A stretch of 64,000 bases of DNA, from assembly GCF_014202905.1 (NCBI RefSeq), contig NZ_JACHHY010000011.1, positions 82,470-146,469 on the forward strand. Reading direction: 5' to 3'. Shown piece after piece: positions 8,401 to 16,369 of this stretch. Origin of the DNA: Chitinivorax tropicus. Lineage in GTDB: Bacteria > Pseudomonadota > Gammaproteobacteria > Burkholderiales > SCOH01. A program made the position numbers and the translations under genes. A model generated the notes under the pieces. The model did not search any database and had not been told where the DNA came from. It saw only the letters and a list, made by a program, of their open reading frames with translations. Position 1 is the stretch's first letter; each line of letters begins with the position of its first letter.

Positions 8401-9538
8401 TGGCCACCATGTAGGGGACACCCTGTTGCAGCTGGTCGCGGAGCGGCTCAAGCAGGTGGTGCGCGAGGCCGATACCGTTGCCCGCATGGGGGGAGATGAG
8501 TTCGTGGTGATGCTGACCGACCTGCGCAACGGCGAGGATGCCGCCCCCATCGCCCAGAAAGTCATCAACATCATCACTCAGCCATATGCTTTGAATGATC
8601 ACGACCTACGGCTGACACCCAGCATCGGCATCTCCGTCTACCCAGACGATGGCGAGGACTTTGAGACACTGGTCAAACATGCCGATGCGGCGATGTATCA
8701 CGCCAAGGATTCGGGGCGGAACAATTACCAGTTCTTCACCCACAATATGAATGCCCGCGTCTTTGAGCATCTGATGATGGAGAACAGCCTACGGCGTGCG
8801 CTGGAGCGGGAGGAATTCCTGGTTTACTACCAGCCGCAGGTGGACGTGCAGACCGGCGCCATCATCGGTGCCGAGGCACTGATCCGCTGGCGGCACCCCG
8901 AGTTTGGCCTGGTATCACCTGCCAAATTCATCCCAGTGGCGGAAGAGTCCGGCCTGATCGTGCCGATCAGCGACTGGGTATTGCGTACCGTCTGCAGACA
9001 AGGCCAGATCTGGATCGCACAAGGTCTGCCCGCCATTCCCATCTCGATCAACGTCTCTGCGCTACATTTCAAGCAGAAGGACTTCATCGACAAGCTGATT
9101 GCCGCGCTGGACCAGACAGAGCGGCCACCAGAGCTGGTCGAGCTGGAGCTCACCGAGAGCATTCTGATGCAGGATGCCGAAGCGGCCATTGCCAATATGG
9201 GCCGACTGAAAGGCATCGGGGTGCGGCTTTCCATCGATGACTTTGGCACGGGTTACTCCAGCCTCTCCTATCTCAAACGGTTCCCGATCGACAAGCTGAA
9301 GATCGATCAATCGTTTGTACGTGACCTGCCGCATGATGCCGACAATGCCGCCATCACCGCCGCCATCATCAGCTTGGCGCAAAGCCTGCACCTGCAGGTG
9401 ATTGCAGAGGGCGTGGAGGATGAGGAGCAGCGTGACTTCCTGCTGAGCCGTGGCTGTACCGAGAACCAGGGCTTCCTGCACAGCCCGCCATTGCCAGCGG
9501 AGGAATTCGCCAAGCAATTCTGCCTGCGCCCGGCATGA
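5432..9538 (+). CDS. Multi-PAS/GAF diguanylate cyclase-phosphodiesterase (GGDEF-EAL)
   Basis: This 1368-residue soluble signalling enzyme has about six PAS-type domains (roughly 20-135, 147-255, 262-385, 390-512, 690-815, 818-940) with one GAF-like domain (about 525-685) between the fourth and fifth. GGDEF and EAL domains follow. The cyclase motif GGDEF is intact at 1020-1024 with a product-inhibition site READ (RxxD) at 1011-1014. The EAL motif (1148-1150), SINVSA, ELTES, DDFGTGYSS, DKLKID and EGVED are all present, so both activities could be functional. No membrane segment is seen, so input is probably cytosolic (redox, gas, small ligand or protein). It is monocistronic. The start has only a weak upstream purine stretch, but no better Met lies nearby. 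Confidence 0.93.
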   Translation: MPFFSKKPALTNTSTTDANWQQLFDAMDKISVQGYDRHRRVVYWNAASEHLYGYSRSEALGRQLEDLIIPPAMREQVIAAVANWFDHKIPIPTGELTLTSKYGQAVHVLSSHLIPPALHDGEIIMYCVDIDLSERVKTEVQLKASEARLRHMVEQLPAGALYVEGQQVWLNRAAEMLIGYPRAQIQTLDDWFRTVYHDQADAMRALFESDRKQGFPCRRQMELTHQDGSKRLIEFAGFADEKSEVHLMIDVTEREQAQQALRMSEERYELAVQGSNDGLWDWDIVGQVMHYSERFATMLGYGPEGMGDEFATLIDHIHVDERDQVVAYMESHLRLHTPFEVECRMTRCNGKNGWFRLRGEAIWDEAGIPIRMAGSISDVSESKTTLEALLRSEARLADAQLVAKLGNWEWLANTNEMWWSEVMYHLHDVRPLQFHPSLEAFLQLMIEDDREPARTQLNRVTEDRHRASLEYRIRQTDGRYADIWLTCYPRINSDGRVTGLRGTAQDITERKHSERLLAGERKVLELIASGQALELTLDTLCAALSMQLPGGKPCVQELKPDTKELCYLASERLPEPFVRATDGLPATPYSGSCPAAAVLKRPINVENIGDDIIWSQNRDLALNAQLLACWAQPIESKQYRVIGVLGVYFHDNRLPTAAESETIERMARLAGIAIENHRIETALRQSEERWHFALEGSRDGVWDWHIAANEAYYSRQYEQILGASQLHPLSHALGDWAQRIHTEDKPRVHQAIEHCFTQDDGHYTCEYRVLSLADNQYRWVLARGKVTTWDESGQPIRMIGTLTDISDNKRAEEELRLNAKVFEGTGEGILITDRFNRIMSVNAAFSKITGYARDEVIGRNPSMLSSGRHGTDFFRAMWAELKAANYWQGEIYNRRKNGEVFPEWLTISVLRKDNGDISNFIATFSDISERKAQAEHIQFLANFDVLTQLPNRQLFKDRVHTAIATAHRMRSRLALLFIDLDRFKNINDSLGHHVGDTLLQLVAERLKQVVREADTVARMGGDEFVVMLTDLRNGEDAAPIAQKVINIITQPYALNDHDLRLTPSIGISVYPDDGEDFETLVKHADAAMYHAKDSGRNNYQFFTHNMNARVFEHLMMENSLRRALEREEFLVYYQPQVDVQTGAIIGAEALIRWRHPEFGLVSPAKFIPVAEESGLIVPISDWVLRTVCRQGQIWIAQGLPAIPISINVSALHFKQKDFIDKLIAALDQTERPPELVELELTESILMQDAEAAIANMGRLKGIGVRLSIDDFGTGYSSLSYLKRFPIDKLKIDQSFVRDLPHDADNAAITAAIISLAQSLHLQVIAEGVEDEEQRDFLLSRGCTENQGFLHSPPLPAEEFAKQFCLRPA

Positions 9539-9541
9539 CTC

Positions 9542-9562
9542 CCCCGCCGCCAGCCGGCGGGG
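9542..9562 (+). terminator. GC-rich hairpin after the GGDEF-EAL gene
   Basis: CCCCGCCG (9542-9549) and CGGCGGGG (9555-9562) form an 8-bp stem starting 4 bases past the stop. There is no U-run after it, so it is a weak or factor-assisted terminator at best. Confidence 0.4.
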
Positions 9563-9628
9563 CACATGGGCGGGCTCTGCCAGCATGGGTTCGCACCGCG
9601 TTGGATTCGGTTTGCGCCACAATTGACC

Positions 9629-9634
9629 TATAAT
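9629..9634 (+). promoter_or_regulatory. Candidate -10 box for ygfZ
   Basis: A perfect TATAAT lies 33 bases before the ygfZ ATG. The -35 is poor: a TTGGAT at 9601 is 22 bases away, and TTCGGT is at 17. This is a promoter candidate only. Confidence 0.35.
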
Positions 9635-9666
9635 CCGCAACATTCCTTGTATTGGTGAATGGAACC

Positions 9667-10689
9667 ATGAACCCAGACTGGCAAGCTTTCTTGACCGCCC
9701 AAGGCGCCCGATTCGATCAGCACCATGTCACCACCTTTGGTGATTCCGCCCGCGAGCAGGCTGCCGCCATACATGGCACCCTGTTGGCCGATCTGTCCGC
9801 CTACGGCGTGATTGAGTTCCACGGCGACGAAACCGTGACCTTCTTGAACAATCTGCTCTCCAGCGATGTGCGCAAGCTCGATGTCAATCACGCGCAATGG
9901 AGCAGCTTTTCCACGCCCAAAGGCCGCATGCTGGCCAACTTCCTGATCTGGCGTGACAATGAGAACTATCTGTTGCAATTGCCGCGAGAGCTGCGCGAAA
10001 GCATGCAGAAAAAACTGTCGATGTATATCCTGCGCACCAAAACCCGCGCTGAAGACCTGAGTGGCGAGTTGGTGCTGCTGGGGCTGGCAGGCCCGCAAGC
10101 CGAAGCACTGCTGACTACCCATCTTGGTGAAGTCCCGACCGAAACCATGCGCACCATCCACCATCATGGCGTCACCCTCATCCGCCTGGGCCCACAACGC
10201 TTCCAGTTGGCCATGCAGCATGAATTGGCGCCAGGCCTATGGCAGAAGCTGGCTGGACAAGCCACGCCTGTCGGCCACCCTGGCTGGGCGCTACATGAAA
10301 TCCGCGCGGGCACGCCATGGATCACCGCCGCCACCCAAGAGCAATTCGTGGCCCAGATGGCCAATATGGAATTGATTGGCGCGGTCAGCTTCAACAAAGG
10401 CTGTTACCCAGGCCAGGAAATCGTTGCGCGAACCCAGTACCTGGGCAAGTTGAAACGCCGCCTCTATCGGGTTCGCACGGAGGCCACCATGCAAGCCGGC
10501 CAGGAGCTGTATAGCCCCGAAATGGATGGACAGGCCATCGGCATGATCGTCAATGCTGCACCGGTGGATGCCCAGCAAAGCGAGGCCCTGGCTGTGATTC
10601 AGATGAGCAGCATTGCCCATGGCGTTCACCTCGGCACATTGCAGGGCCCGCAGCTGACGGTGCTGGATCTGCCCTATACCGTGAGCTGA
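9667..10689 (+). CDS. ygfZ: YgfZ/GcvT-like folate-binding protein (Fe-S/tRNA-thiolation related)
   Basis: The 340-residue protein belongs to the GcvT-fold folate-dependent family. In E. coli, YgfZ supports iron-sulfur enzymes such as the tRNA methylthiotransferase MiaB. The diagnostic motif KGCYPGQE is present near residue 245, followed by IVARTQYLGKLKRRLYRV. I took the ATG at 9667; the frame extends five codons upstream only to a TTG. Its stop overlaps the next gene's start by one base (TGATG), so the two are translationally coupled. Confidence 0.93.
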   Translation: MNPDWQAFLTAQGARFDQHHVTTFGDSAREQAAAIHGTLLADLSAYGVIEFHGDETVTFLNNLLSSDVRKLDVNHAQWSSFSTPKGRMLANFLIWRDNENYLLQLPRELRESMQKKLSMYILRTKTRAEDLSGELVLLGLAGPQAEALLTTHLGEVPTETMRTIHHHGVTLIRLGPQRFQLAMQHELAPGLWQKLAGQATPVGHPGWALHEIRAGTPWITAATQEQFVAQMANMELIGAVSFNKGCYPGQEIVARTQYLGKLKRRLYRVRTEATMQAGQELYSPEMDGQAIGMIVNAAPVDAQQSEALAVIQMSSIAHGVHLGTLQGPQLTVLDLPYTVS

Positions 10690-10967
10690 TGACCCATCTG
10701 TACGTCTATTACCGGGTGATCGATCACCCGGCCAGCCAAAGCCGATTGGCGGACTTCATCCGTCAGGTGGCACAACAGACCGGCCAGTCAGGCACGCTGT
10801 TGCGCAAGCTGGATGACCCGGCCACCTGGATGGAGAGCTACGAGAATATTGCTGACAGGGCACAATTCAGTCAGCAATTGGCCTGTTTGGCCGAGCAAGC
10901 GGACTTCGCTGCCCTGTTGATGCCGGGCTCGCGGCGGCATGAGGAATGGTTCGAGGTGACAGGGTGA
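10689..10967 (+). CDS. DUF4936 family protein
   Basis: A 92-residue cytosolic protein whose start overlaps the ygfZ stop by one base. It opens LYVYYRV and carries aromatic and acidic residues (TWMESYENI, RRHEEWFEV) typical of the short betaproteobacterial DUF4936 family, whose function is unknown. Coupling to ygfZ suggests a shared role, but nothing in the sequence shows what it is. The family call is from memory of the pattern. Confidence 0.75.
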   Translation: MTHLYVYYRVIDHPASQSRLADFIRQVAQQTGQSGTLLRKLDDPATWMESYENIADRAQFSQQLACLAEQADFAALLMPGSRRHEEWFEVTG

Positions 10968-10998
10968 CGCAGCTTCATCACCCTGGCCGGGAGCATGA

Positions 10999-11181
10999 CT
11001 AGGCCCGGACATCCACCTGGGTGCCCAGATTCGGCGGGTTGTTGTAGGCCGCCGGCTGTACCGATGAGAGCAACGTCATCATGGTCGATTCGACAGCGTT
11101 GTTCGCTACTTTCATCGCGTACACCCCTGCTGCCTGCAGCACTTGCGCCTGCACATTGGCTCCGCTGGTTATACCATCCAT
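10999..11181 (-). CDS. YjfB-family putative motility protein
   Basis: A 60-residue protein preceded by an excellent ribosome site (AAGGAGG, 7 bases before ATG). The C-terminal NLGTQVDVRA matches the NxGxxxDIRV-type tail of the YjfB family, annotated as putative motility proteins. The middle is Ala/Val/Met-rich and probably helical. It lies alone between convergent and co-directional neighbours. The ribosome site and tail make it a real gene; its role is not established. Confidence 0.72.
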   Translation of the reverse strand: MDGITSGANVQAQVLQAAGVYAMKVANNAVESTMMTLLSSVQPAAYNNPPNLGTQVDVRA

Positions 11182-11270
11182 GGTCTTGCCTCCTTGATTT
11201 CATCACACCGCTTCAGCATTCATCTTGGATCAACATCCAGACAATCTCAAGCTGTTCCAACCGGGATTCA

Positions 11271-11690
11271 TCAACGCCATCGCATCCGATAGTGTGGAAT
11301 ACCGGCTTCCATGAACATATCGCCATCTTCCACGAAATCTTGAGCCCGATAGAACCCACGGGCCGATTCTTGTGCATTCAACCAGATCGGATTCAAGCCC
11401 TTGCGCTGCGCCATCGCCAGCAACGCCTGCAACAGCGCGGCACCAACGCCCTGCCCACGCCAATCAGCCAGCACCGCCATCCGACCGATCTGCCCTGTCT
11501 CCAGCAAACGTCCACAACCGACTGGCTGCTGTTGCGCATCCACCGCCAGTACATGCCAAGCCTGGGCATCACGCACATCCCACTCCAGCTCGGCAGGGAT
11601 GCCCTGCTCCTCGATGAACACCCGACGGCGCACTGCTGATAGCGCGGTTTGATCTGCTGACCAGCTTGCTTCTTTGACACTAAACGACAT
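11271..11690 (-). CDS. GNAT N-acetyltransferase from the internal start (alternative product)
   Basis: This is the alternative reading of the C-terminal part of the TadA frame. The ATG at 11690 is preceded by AAGGAGAG (11701-11694), with GGAG five bases from the start. It gives a complete 139-residue GNAT protein. The acetyl-CoA loop is RGQGVG, and the family is the small ElaA-like group whose substrates are mostly unknown. There is no stop codon between tadA and this start, which is unusual for two separate genes. Confidence 0.5.
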   Translation of the reverse strand: MSFSVKEASWSADQTALSAVRRRVFIEEQGIPAELEWDVRDAQAWHVLAVDAQQQPVGCGRLLETGQIGRMAVLADWRGQGVGAALLQALLAMAQRKGLNPIWLNAQESARGFYRAQDFVEDGDMFMEAGIPHYRMRWR

Positions 11691-12275
11691 CTTCTCTCCT
11701 TGCTTTGCCTGCGCCAAGGATGGCGCACCGGCAGCGCCTGCCTGCACTACCCGGTCTGATGAATCGACTCCTGACGACGCATGCACGTCTGCATGGCCCG
11801 CACAGCACCCCTGCTTCTTGGCCTGCCGCCGCATACTGAAAAACTGTTTGAGCAACCCGCCACATTCTGCTGCCAGCAGCCCGCCCACCACCTCGGCATG
11901 GTGATTCAAGCGGCTTTCGGCAAACAGATCGACAACGCTGCCACACACGCCAGTCTTGAAGTCTGGCGCACCGTAGAACACCCGGCGGATGCGCGCATGC
12001 ATGATAGCGCCGGCACACATGGCGCAGGGCTCCAGTGTGACATACAGGTCGCAGTCCACCAGCCGATAGTTGCCCAGCCTCTGCGCTGCTGCCCGCATGG
12101 CCTGGATTTCCGCATGGGCGGTCGGATCAGCAGCGGCAATCGGGCGGTTCCACCCCTTGCCGATGATCTGGCCGTCCTTGACCACCACAGCCCCAACCGG
12201 CACCTCGCCCTCGCCCTGCGCCTGTAACGCCAGCGCCAAGGCTTCACGCATCATGGTTTCATGTAGATTGAACAT
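11271..12275 (-). CDS. tadA: tRNA adenosine(34) deaminase TadA in frame with a GNAT acetyltransferase
   Basis: One uninterrupted 334-codon frame. Residues 1 to about 160 are TadA, which converts A34 to inosine in tRNA-Arg(ACG). The zinc and catalytic motifs are HAE (54-56) and PCAMC (83-87). Residues about 196-334 are a GNAT acyltransferase of the ElaA/YjcF type (RRRVFIEEQGIP near the start, IGRMAVLADWRGQGVGAALL for acetyl-CoA binding). The linker (about 165-195) is Ala/Gly/Ser-rich. A strong ribosome site sits just before Met196, so the GNAT part may also or only be made separately; a fusion versus two products cannot be settled from sequence. The frame is open upstream to 12650, but homology starts at the Met at 12275. 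Confidence 0.85.
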   Translation of the reverse strand: MFNLHETMMREALALALQAQGEGEVPVGAVVVKDGQIIGKGWNRPIAAADPTAHAEIQAMRAAAQRLGNYRLVDCDLYVTLEPCAMCAGAIMHARIRRVFYGAPDFKTGVCGSVVDLFAESRLNHHAEVVGGLLAAECGGLLKQFFSMRRQAKKQGCCAGHADVHASSGVDSSDRVVQAGAAGAPSLAQAKQGEKMSFSVKEASWSADQTALSAVRRRVFIEEQGIPAELEWDVRDAQAWHVLAVDAQQQPVGCGRLLETGQIGRMAVLADWRGQGVGAALLQALLAMAQRKGLNPIWLNAQESARGFYRAQDFVEDGDMFMEAGIPHYRMRWR

Positions 12276-12345
12276 ACTGACTGCTCTGAAAACGACTGGG
12301 ATTCCACCCCGCCACCAGCCCAGGAACAGCCCTGTGCCAACGGCA

Positions 12346-12382
12346 GAAAACAAGGCGCCCCAGGCAAGGCTGCCAGGGGCGC
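12346..12382 (-). terminator. Terminator between the second chemoreceptor gene and tadA
   Basis: On the minus strand GCGCCCCTGGCA - GCCT - TGCCTGGGGCGC forms a near-perfect stem, followed by CTTGTTTTCT. It lies about 20 bases past the chemoreceptor stop. Confidence 0.8.
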
Positions 12383-12402
12383 GAATGAACAGCGGAATGT
12401 GC

Positions 12403-14124
12403 TTATACGGTAAACCGGCTGATCTCTTTTTGCAAGCGGTCAGCCTGATCTTGCAGTGCGTGGGCTGCATCTGCGGCTTCTGACACAGACTGGGAATTGC
12501 CACGGGAGATATAGGCGATCTGCCCCACGTGATCGGCGATCCGCCCACCCGCAACGGCCTGTGTCTCGGTGATCTGCGACAACGTGACCAGATTATCATA
12601 GGCCACCCCTGCATCATTTCGCAGCTTTTCCAAGGGCTCCAACACACCATTGATCAAGGTGACGCCGTGTTTGACCTGCTCCGACCCTCGCTCCATGGCG
12701 CGCACTACGGCCATGGTCTCAGACTGCACCGCATCCACCATTGACTTGATCTCGATGGTAGCTGTGCGGGTACGCTCCGCCAGCTTTCGCACCTCATCGG
12801 CCACCACCGCGAAACCTCGGCCCGCCTCCCCCGCCCTGGCTGCTTCGATGGCCGCGTTCAGGGCCAGCAGATTGGTCTGTTCTGCAATATCACGAATCAC
12901 ATTGGCAATGCCGCTGATACGCTGTGACTGTTCATGCAGCTTGCCGATATTGTCAGCTGATGTCCGAACGGTATCGGCAATCCGATTGACTTCACCGACT
13001 GCCTTGACCGCCAATGCCTGGCCTTGCGAGGACAGCTTCGCAGCCCGCTCGGCCACATCACGCGCGGTTCTGGAGGAATCCGACACCTGTGCGATGCTCT
13101 CCGTAACCTGCTGTACGGTGTCCGCAGCATCGGAAGCAACCCGACTCTGCCCTTGTGAGCTGTCACGGATCTGCTCGGTGATGCCGGTCAGCGAATGAGC
13201 CGAGCCGGCCACTTGCCCCGCACTGTCCGAGATGCCTGCAATCATTTCATGCAGTTGATCCTGCATCTGCTTCAGTGCGGCCAGCAGCTGAGCTGTCTCA
13301 TCACGCCCCACGACCGCGATCGACTGGCGCAGATCACCCTGAGCGATGCACTCAGCGGCCTGGATCGCGCTGCGCAATGGCCGGGTGATAGCGCGACTCA
13401 GCCAGCTCGATATGGCAATGACCAGCAGCGCCGCCACCAAGCCGATGGCCATCGACAACATGACGCCGGAGCGCTTGACCCCCAAGGCCCGTTCATACGA
13501 CTGTCCGGCCAGCGTGGCCTGGGCCTTGACCAGCTCAACCAGTTTGGCATTGATGTCCTGAAACAATTTGTCGGACACCTTCATCATGGCCATCGCGGTG
13601 TTGACATCCAGCGTGGCCACCGACACCGATTGCGCCACGTTGTTCCGATATTCAGCCATCTGGTCGAGGAGCACCTTGACGCTCTTCTGATCCGCAGCAG
13701 ACAGGCCCGGCATAGCGGCATAACGCTGAATGGCCGCCACGCTTTTACCGATCTCCTGATCCAGGTCTTTGCCGGCTTCTTTGACTTTGGATTCCGTGTA
13801 GTTTTTCAGCCAGGTGAACAACCGGTACACGCCCGAATGCGCCTGGGCCAACTGCTGACTGGCGCTGGAGGTGATCTGATACTGCTGGAATCGGATCTGG
13901 TAGACATCTTCGAGCGCAGCCCCCTGGCGGCTGAGCGCATGATAGCCGGCAGCCACGGTCAGGAGCAGGCAGATCACACCCAGCATAGGTGCAATCAGGA
14001 TCTTCTTATAGATACTCATCGACAACAGGTTGGCGGGATGGAGCGACTGCCGCCAGGATGGAGGGAGGTGCGGCTTGGACAGATGAGGTAAGTGCAGAGC
14101 CGACATGGGCTTGGGTAGGTGCAT
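12403..14124 (-). CDS. Methyl-accepting chemotaxis protein with four-helix-bundle type sensor
   Basis: Chemoreceptor of 573 residues. The first membrane segment is at about 42-62, a helical periplasmic domain (about 65-220) resembles the 4HB/Tar-type sensor, and the second membrane segment is at about 220-243. A HAMP domain and a signalling domain with tip [17 protein letters not shown] (about 420-440) follow. The start at 14124 has GGAG six bases upstream; a Met four codons earlier (14136) is possible. About 40 residues rich in His, Leu and Pro come before the first membrane segment, longer than usual, so a later start at a Met just before SIYKK is also conceivable. No CheR pentapeptide. Ligand unknown. 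Confidence 0.9.
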   Translation of the reverse strand: MHLPKPMSALHLPHLSKPHLPPSWRQSLHPANLLSMSIYKKILIAPMLGVICLLLTVAAGYHALSRQGAALEDVYQIRFQQYQITSSASQQLAQAHSGVYRLFTWLKNYTESKVKEAGKDLDQEIGKSVAAIQRYAAMPGLSAADQKSVKVLLDQMAEYRNNVAQSVSVATLDVNTAMAMMKVSDKLFQDINAKLVELVKAQATLAGQSYERALGVKRSGVMLSMAIGLVAALLVIAISSWLSRAITRPLRSAIQAAECIAQGDLRQSIAVVGRDETAQLLAALKQMQDQLHEMIAGISDSAGQVAGSAHSLTGITEQIRDSSQGQSRVASDAADTVQQVTESIAQVSDSSRTARDVAERAAKLSSQGQALAVKAVGEVNRIADTVRTSADNIGKLHEQSQRISGIANVIRDIAEQTNLLALNAAIEAARAGEAGRGFAVVADEVRKLAERTRTATIEIKSMVDAVQSETMAVVRAMERGSEQVKHGVTLINGVLEPLEKLRNDAGVAYDNLVTLSQITETQAVAGGRIADHVGQIAYISRGNSQSVSEAADAAHALQDQADRLQKEISRFTV

Positions 14125-14320
14125 CCGGGTCTCCATTCCATCTGACAGATCTGGTAACCAATGGCAGATTGCTACATATACGATGATCCATTATAGGCTG
14201 CCGGCTGAAAGCTGCGGCCAAGTTCAACGGCATGACCCAGACCTCGTGTGGAAACAGCCAGCAAGCTTTAGTCAGGCAGCCTATCATTTAAACCACCATG
14301 TGCCAAACCAGGAGCGACTC

Positions 14321-15100
14321 ATGAAGAAAACGGCGTTATTACTCGTTGTTTTATCAAGTTTGATGACTGTATCCGCCATGGCCGAGGACAAACCGGCCAG
14401 CATCAAGCTGTGCTTTGAAGGTGAAGATATCTATCCCTGGGTGATGAAAAGCAAGAAGGGTTTGAACATCATCATGTTGGAAATGGTTGCCAAGAAGACC
14501 AATCTTAAACTGGACATGTCCCCGCTCCCTTGGAAGCGGTGTTTGAATGATGTCCAAAGTGGTGGCATGGATGGGGCATTTGCCGCCAGCTACAAGCCAG
14601 ACCGCGCTGAATTTGCAGTCTACCCCAGCAAGGACGGCAAGCCCGATCCGGCCAAGCGAATGATGCTGGACAGCTACAGCCTGTATCGGTTGAAAGGCAG
14701 CAATGTGAACTGGGATGGCAGCAAATTCCAGAACGTCACGAGTGCCATCGGCACCCAGCCTGGGTATTCTGTCATCGACCTGTTGAAGCAGAACGGCGTG
14801 CAGGTGGATGATGGGGCAAAAACAGCCGATGACACCTTACGCAAGCTCATTTCCAACCGTGTTGCTGGCGCTGCATTGATGACCTTGGAAGGCGACAATT
14901 CCATAGCAACCAATAGTGAGTTCACCGGCAAAGTCGAACGCGTGCCCACCCCGCTAGTCGAAAAGCCCTACTTTTTGATCTTCGGTAAAGGATACCAAGC
15001 CAAATACCCTGGCGCCGTTACCCAGCTATGGGATGCCATCGCCAGCGTCCGAGAATCGCCAGAATACAAACAAGCAGAAGCCGCCTTCTTCAAACGCTGA
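14321..15100 (+). CDS. Periplasmic solute-binding protein (SBP_bac_3-like)
   Basis: The 259-residue protein has a clear signal peptide (MKKTALLLVVLSSLM...AMA|ED), so it is periplasmic. The mature part follows the family-3 solute-binding pattern: LCFEGEDIYPW, then GLNIIMLEMVAKKTNLKL, PLPWKRCLNDVQSGGMDGAF and later GTQPGYSVIDLL. Such stand-alone proteins, without permease genes nearby, often feed a chemoreceptor or sensor kinase. Here the neighbour is a divergent chemoreceptor gene, so a role in chemosensing is a reasonable inference. AGGAG six bases before the ATG fixes the start. Confidence 0.85.
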   Translation: MKKTALLLVVLSSLMTVSAMAEDKPASIKLCFEGEDIYPWVMKSKKGLNIIMLEMVAKKTNLKLDMSPLPWKRCLNDVQSGGMDGAFAASYKPDRAEFAVYPSKDGKPDPAKRMMLDSYSLYRLKGSNVNWDGSKFQNVTSAIGTQPGYSVIDLLKQNGVQVDDGAKTADDTLRKLISNRVAGAALMTLEGDNSIATNSEFTGKVERVPTPLVEKPYFLIFGKGYQAKYPGAVTQLWDAIASVRESPEYKQAEAAFFKR

Positions 15101-15122
15101 GGCAGGCTTTGGGATGCAGAAC

Positions 15123-15151
15123 GAAAACGCCACGATCAACGTGGCGTTTTC
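15123..15151. terminator. Bidirectional terminator between solute-binding and DUF4124-like genes
   Basis: GAAAACGCCACG (15123-15134) and CGTGGCGTTTTC (15140-15151) form a 12-bp stem with a 5-base loop. U-runs are present in both directions, serving the two convergent genes. Confidence 0.9.
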
Positions 15152-15158
15152 ATTCGAC

Positions 15159-15626
15159 TCAGGAACCGGTTCCCGGCAGACTTTCCACCTTGACCTTCGC
15201 ATCTGGCTTGGGCACCGGCAGCGCGGCTTCGCCACACTTCATTCTGACCGCCACCCCATTGGCAGACATCGCCAAGTCAAAATTGCTCAATTCAGGTTTG
15301 TTCTGCACATAGCTACGATATTCGCGCAACGCCTGGTCGCATTGCTCCTGATCGATCTTGCCGGCATCAGCCCGTTGCAATGTATTGCCGGTTGGCAGCG
15401 GCTCAGCACTAGGTAGCTTCTCGACCTTGGATTTGGGCTCGACAAAGGTGAACTTGATCTGGTTCTCGATCAACTCGGGTTTGGTCTGAGACTCACCTTT
15501 CGGGCATGGAGAATTGGCGTAGGTCACCCTGCCGGACTGCGGGTGAATGCATTTGAAAATTTCCGATGCCTGACTGGCCGATGTGACACCGATCCAGCCA
15601 AGCATCAACCATACACATTTTTTCAT
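15159..15626 (-). CDS. Secreted DUF4124-like protein
   Basis: A 155-residue protein with a signal peptide (KKCVWLMLGWIGVTSASQA), followed by EIFKCIHPQSGRVTYANSPCP. That is the two-cysteine, single-aromatic pattern of DUF4124 domains, small periplasmic domains of unknown function common in this class. The remainder is charged and Pro-rich, with two further Cys (in EQCDQALREYRSY and MKCGEA). The ATG at 15626 follows a TTG that would otherwise extend the frame. It converges with the solute-binding gene across a shared terminator. Confidence 0.7.
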   Translation of the reverse strand: MKKCVWLMLGWIGVTSASQASEIFKCIHPQSGRVTYANSPCPKGESQTKPELIENQIKFTFVEPKSKVEKLPSAEPLPTGNTLQRADAGKIDQEQCDQALREYRSYVQNKPELSNFDLAMSANGVAVRMKCGEAALPVPKPDAKVKVESLPGTGS

Positions 15627-15712
15627 GGGCAAGCCTGTTACCAGAATATCGACAATGACAGGATTCTACCTTCAAATCAACAACAGGCAAGGGCCGTGCA
15701 CCGTTGGCATGA

Positions 15713-16369
15713 CTAACGGCTGTTTTGTGTCAAGTGTTTCAGCAAAAACTGCGCCTTCATATATGCAGCCTGATCACCTTGTTTGGCTGCCTGAACATAC
15801 CAATACATGGCTTTATGAAGATCTTTCTGCATACCATCACCTGATTCATACATCGATGCAACAATGTACTGTGAGGCGATTTCCCCATTGGCTGCGGCGC
15901 GCTCATACCAGAATGCGGCCAGCCGCTCATCCTTTTCTGCACCCCGCCCCAGGTAATACTGGGTGGCCAGACTCTCCTGCGCGGCGCCATGGCCTTGATT
16001 CGCGGCCCGGCGGAACCACTCGGTGGCCATGGTCTGTGACCGTGGCACCAGGTGGCCGTGTTCATACAGCAGCCCCATATTGAATTGCGCCTGGGCAAAG
16101 CCTCCTTCCGCCGCCTGATTCAGCCAGCTGACCCCCGTATGCGGCGAGCCCTCACTGGATTCGCCCCGGATCATCATCATGGCCAGGTTGAACTGCGCCA
16201 GCGAGTTGCCATTGCGGGCATTGTGCCCATACAGCTTGCCAGCAACTTCATAATCACGGTTGATGTAGGCATGATAGGCTGCATCGCGCTGTTCTGCCGA
16301 TACGTTTGCACTTGACGCCCCTAGCCAGACGGCCAGCAGCAACGCAGATAACTTCGTCGGATGACGCAT
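15713..16369 (-). CDS. Sel1-repeat (TPR-like) secreted protein
   Basis: 218 residues with an N-terminal signal peptide (LLLAVWLGASSANVSA). About four Sel1 repeats follow, each with the AxxxLG/A...YxxG...A..WYxxAAxxG pattern (for example MATEWFRRAANQGHGAAQ and AAFWYERAAANGE). Sel1 proteins are helical scaffolds in periplasmic or cell-envelope complexes; the partner here is unknown. The ATG at 16369 has GGGGAG eight bases upstream. Confidence 0.88.
   Translation of the reverse strand: MRHPTKLSALLLAVWLGASSANVSAEQRDAAYHAYINRDYEVAGKLYGHNARNGNSLAQFNLAMMMIRGESSEGSPHTGVSWLNQAAEGGFAQAQFNMGLLYEHGHLVPRSQTMATEWFRRAANQGHGAAQESLATQYYLGRGAEKDERLAAFWYERAAANGEIASQYIVASMYESGDGMQKDLHKAMYWYVQAAKQGDQAAYMKAQFLLKHLTQNSR

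Noticed and set aside
12276..12650. 125-codon upstream extension of the TadA frame
   Set aside because: It runs through the chemoreceptor terminator and into the chemoreceptor gene; TadA homology begins at 12275.
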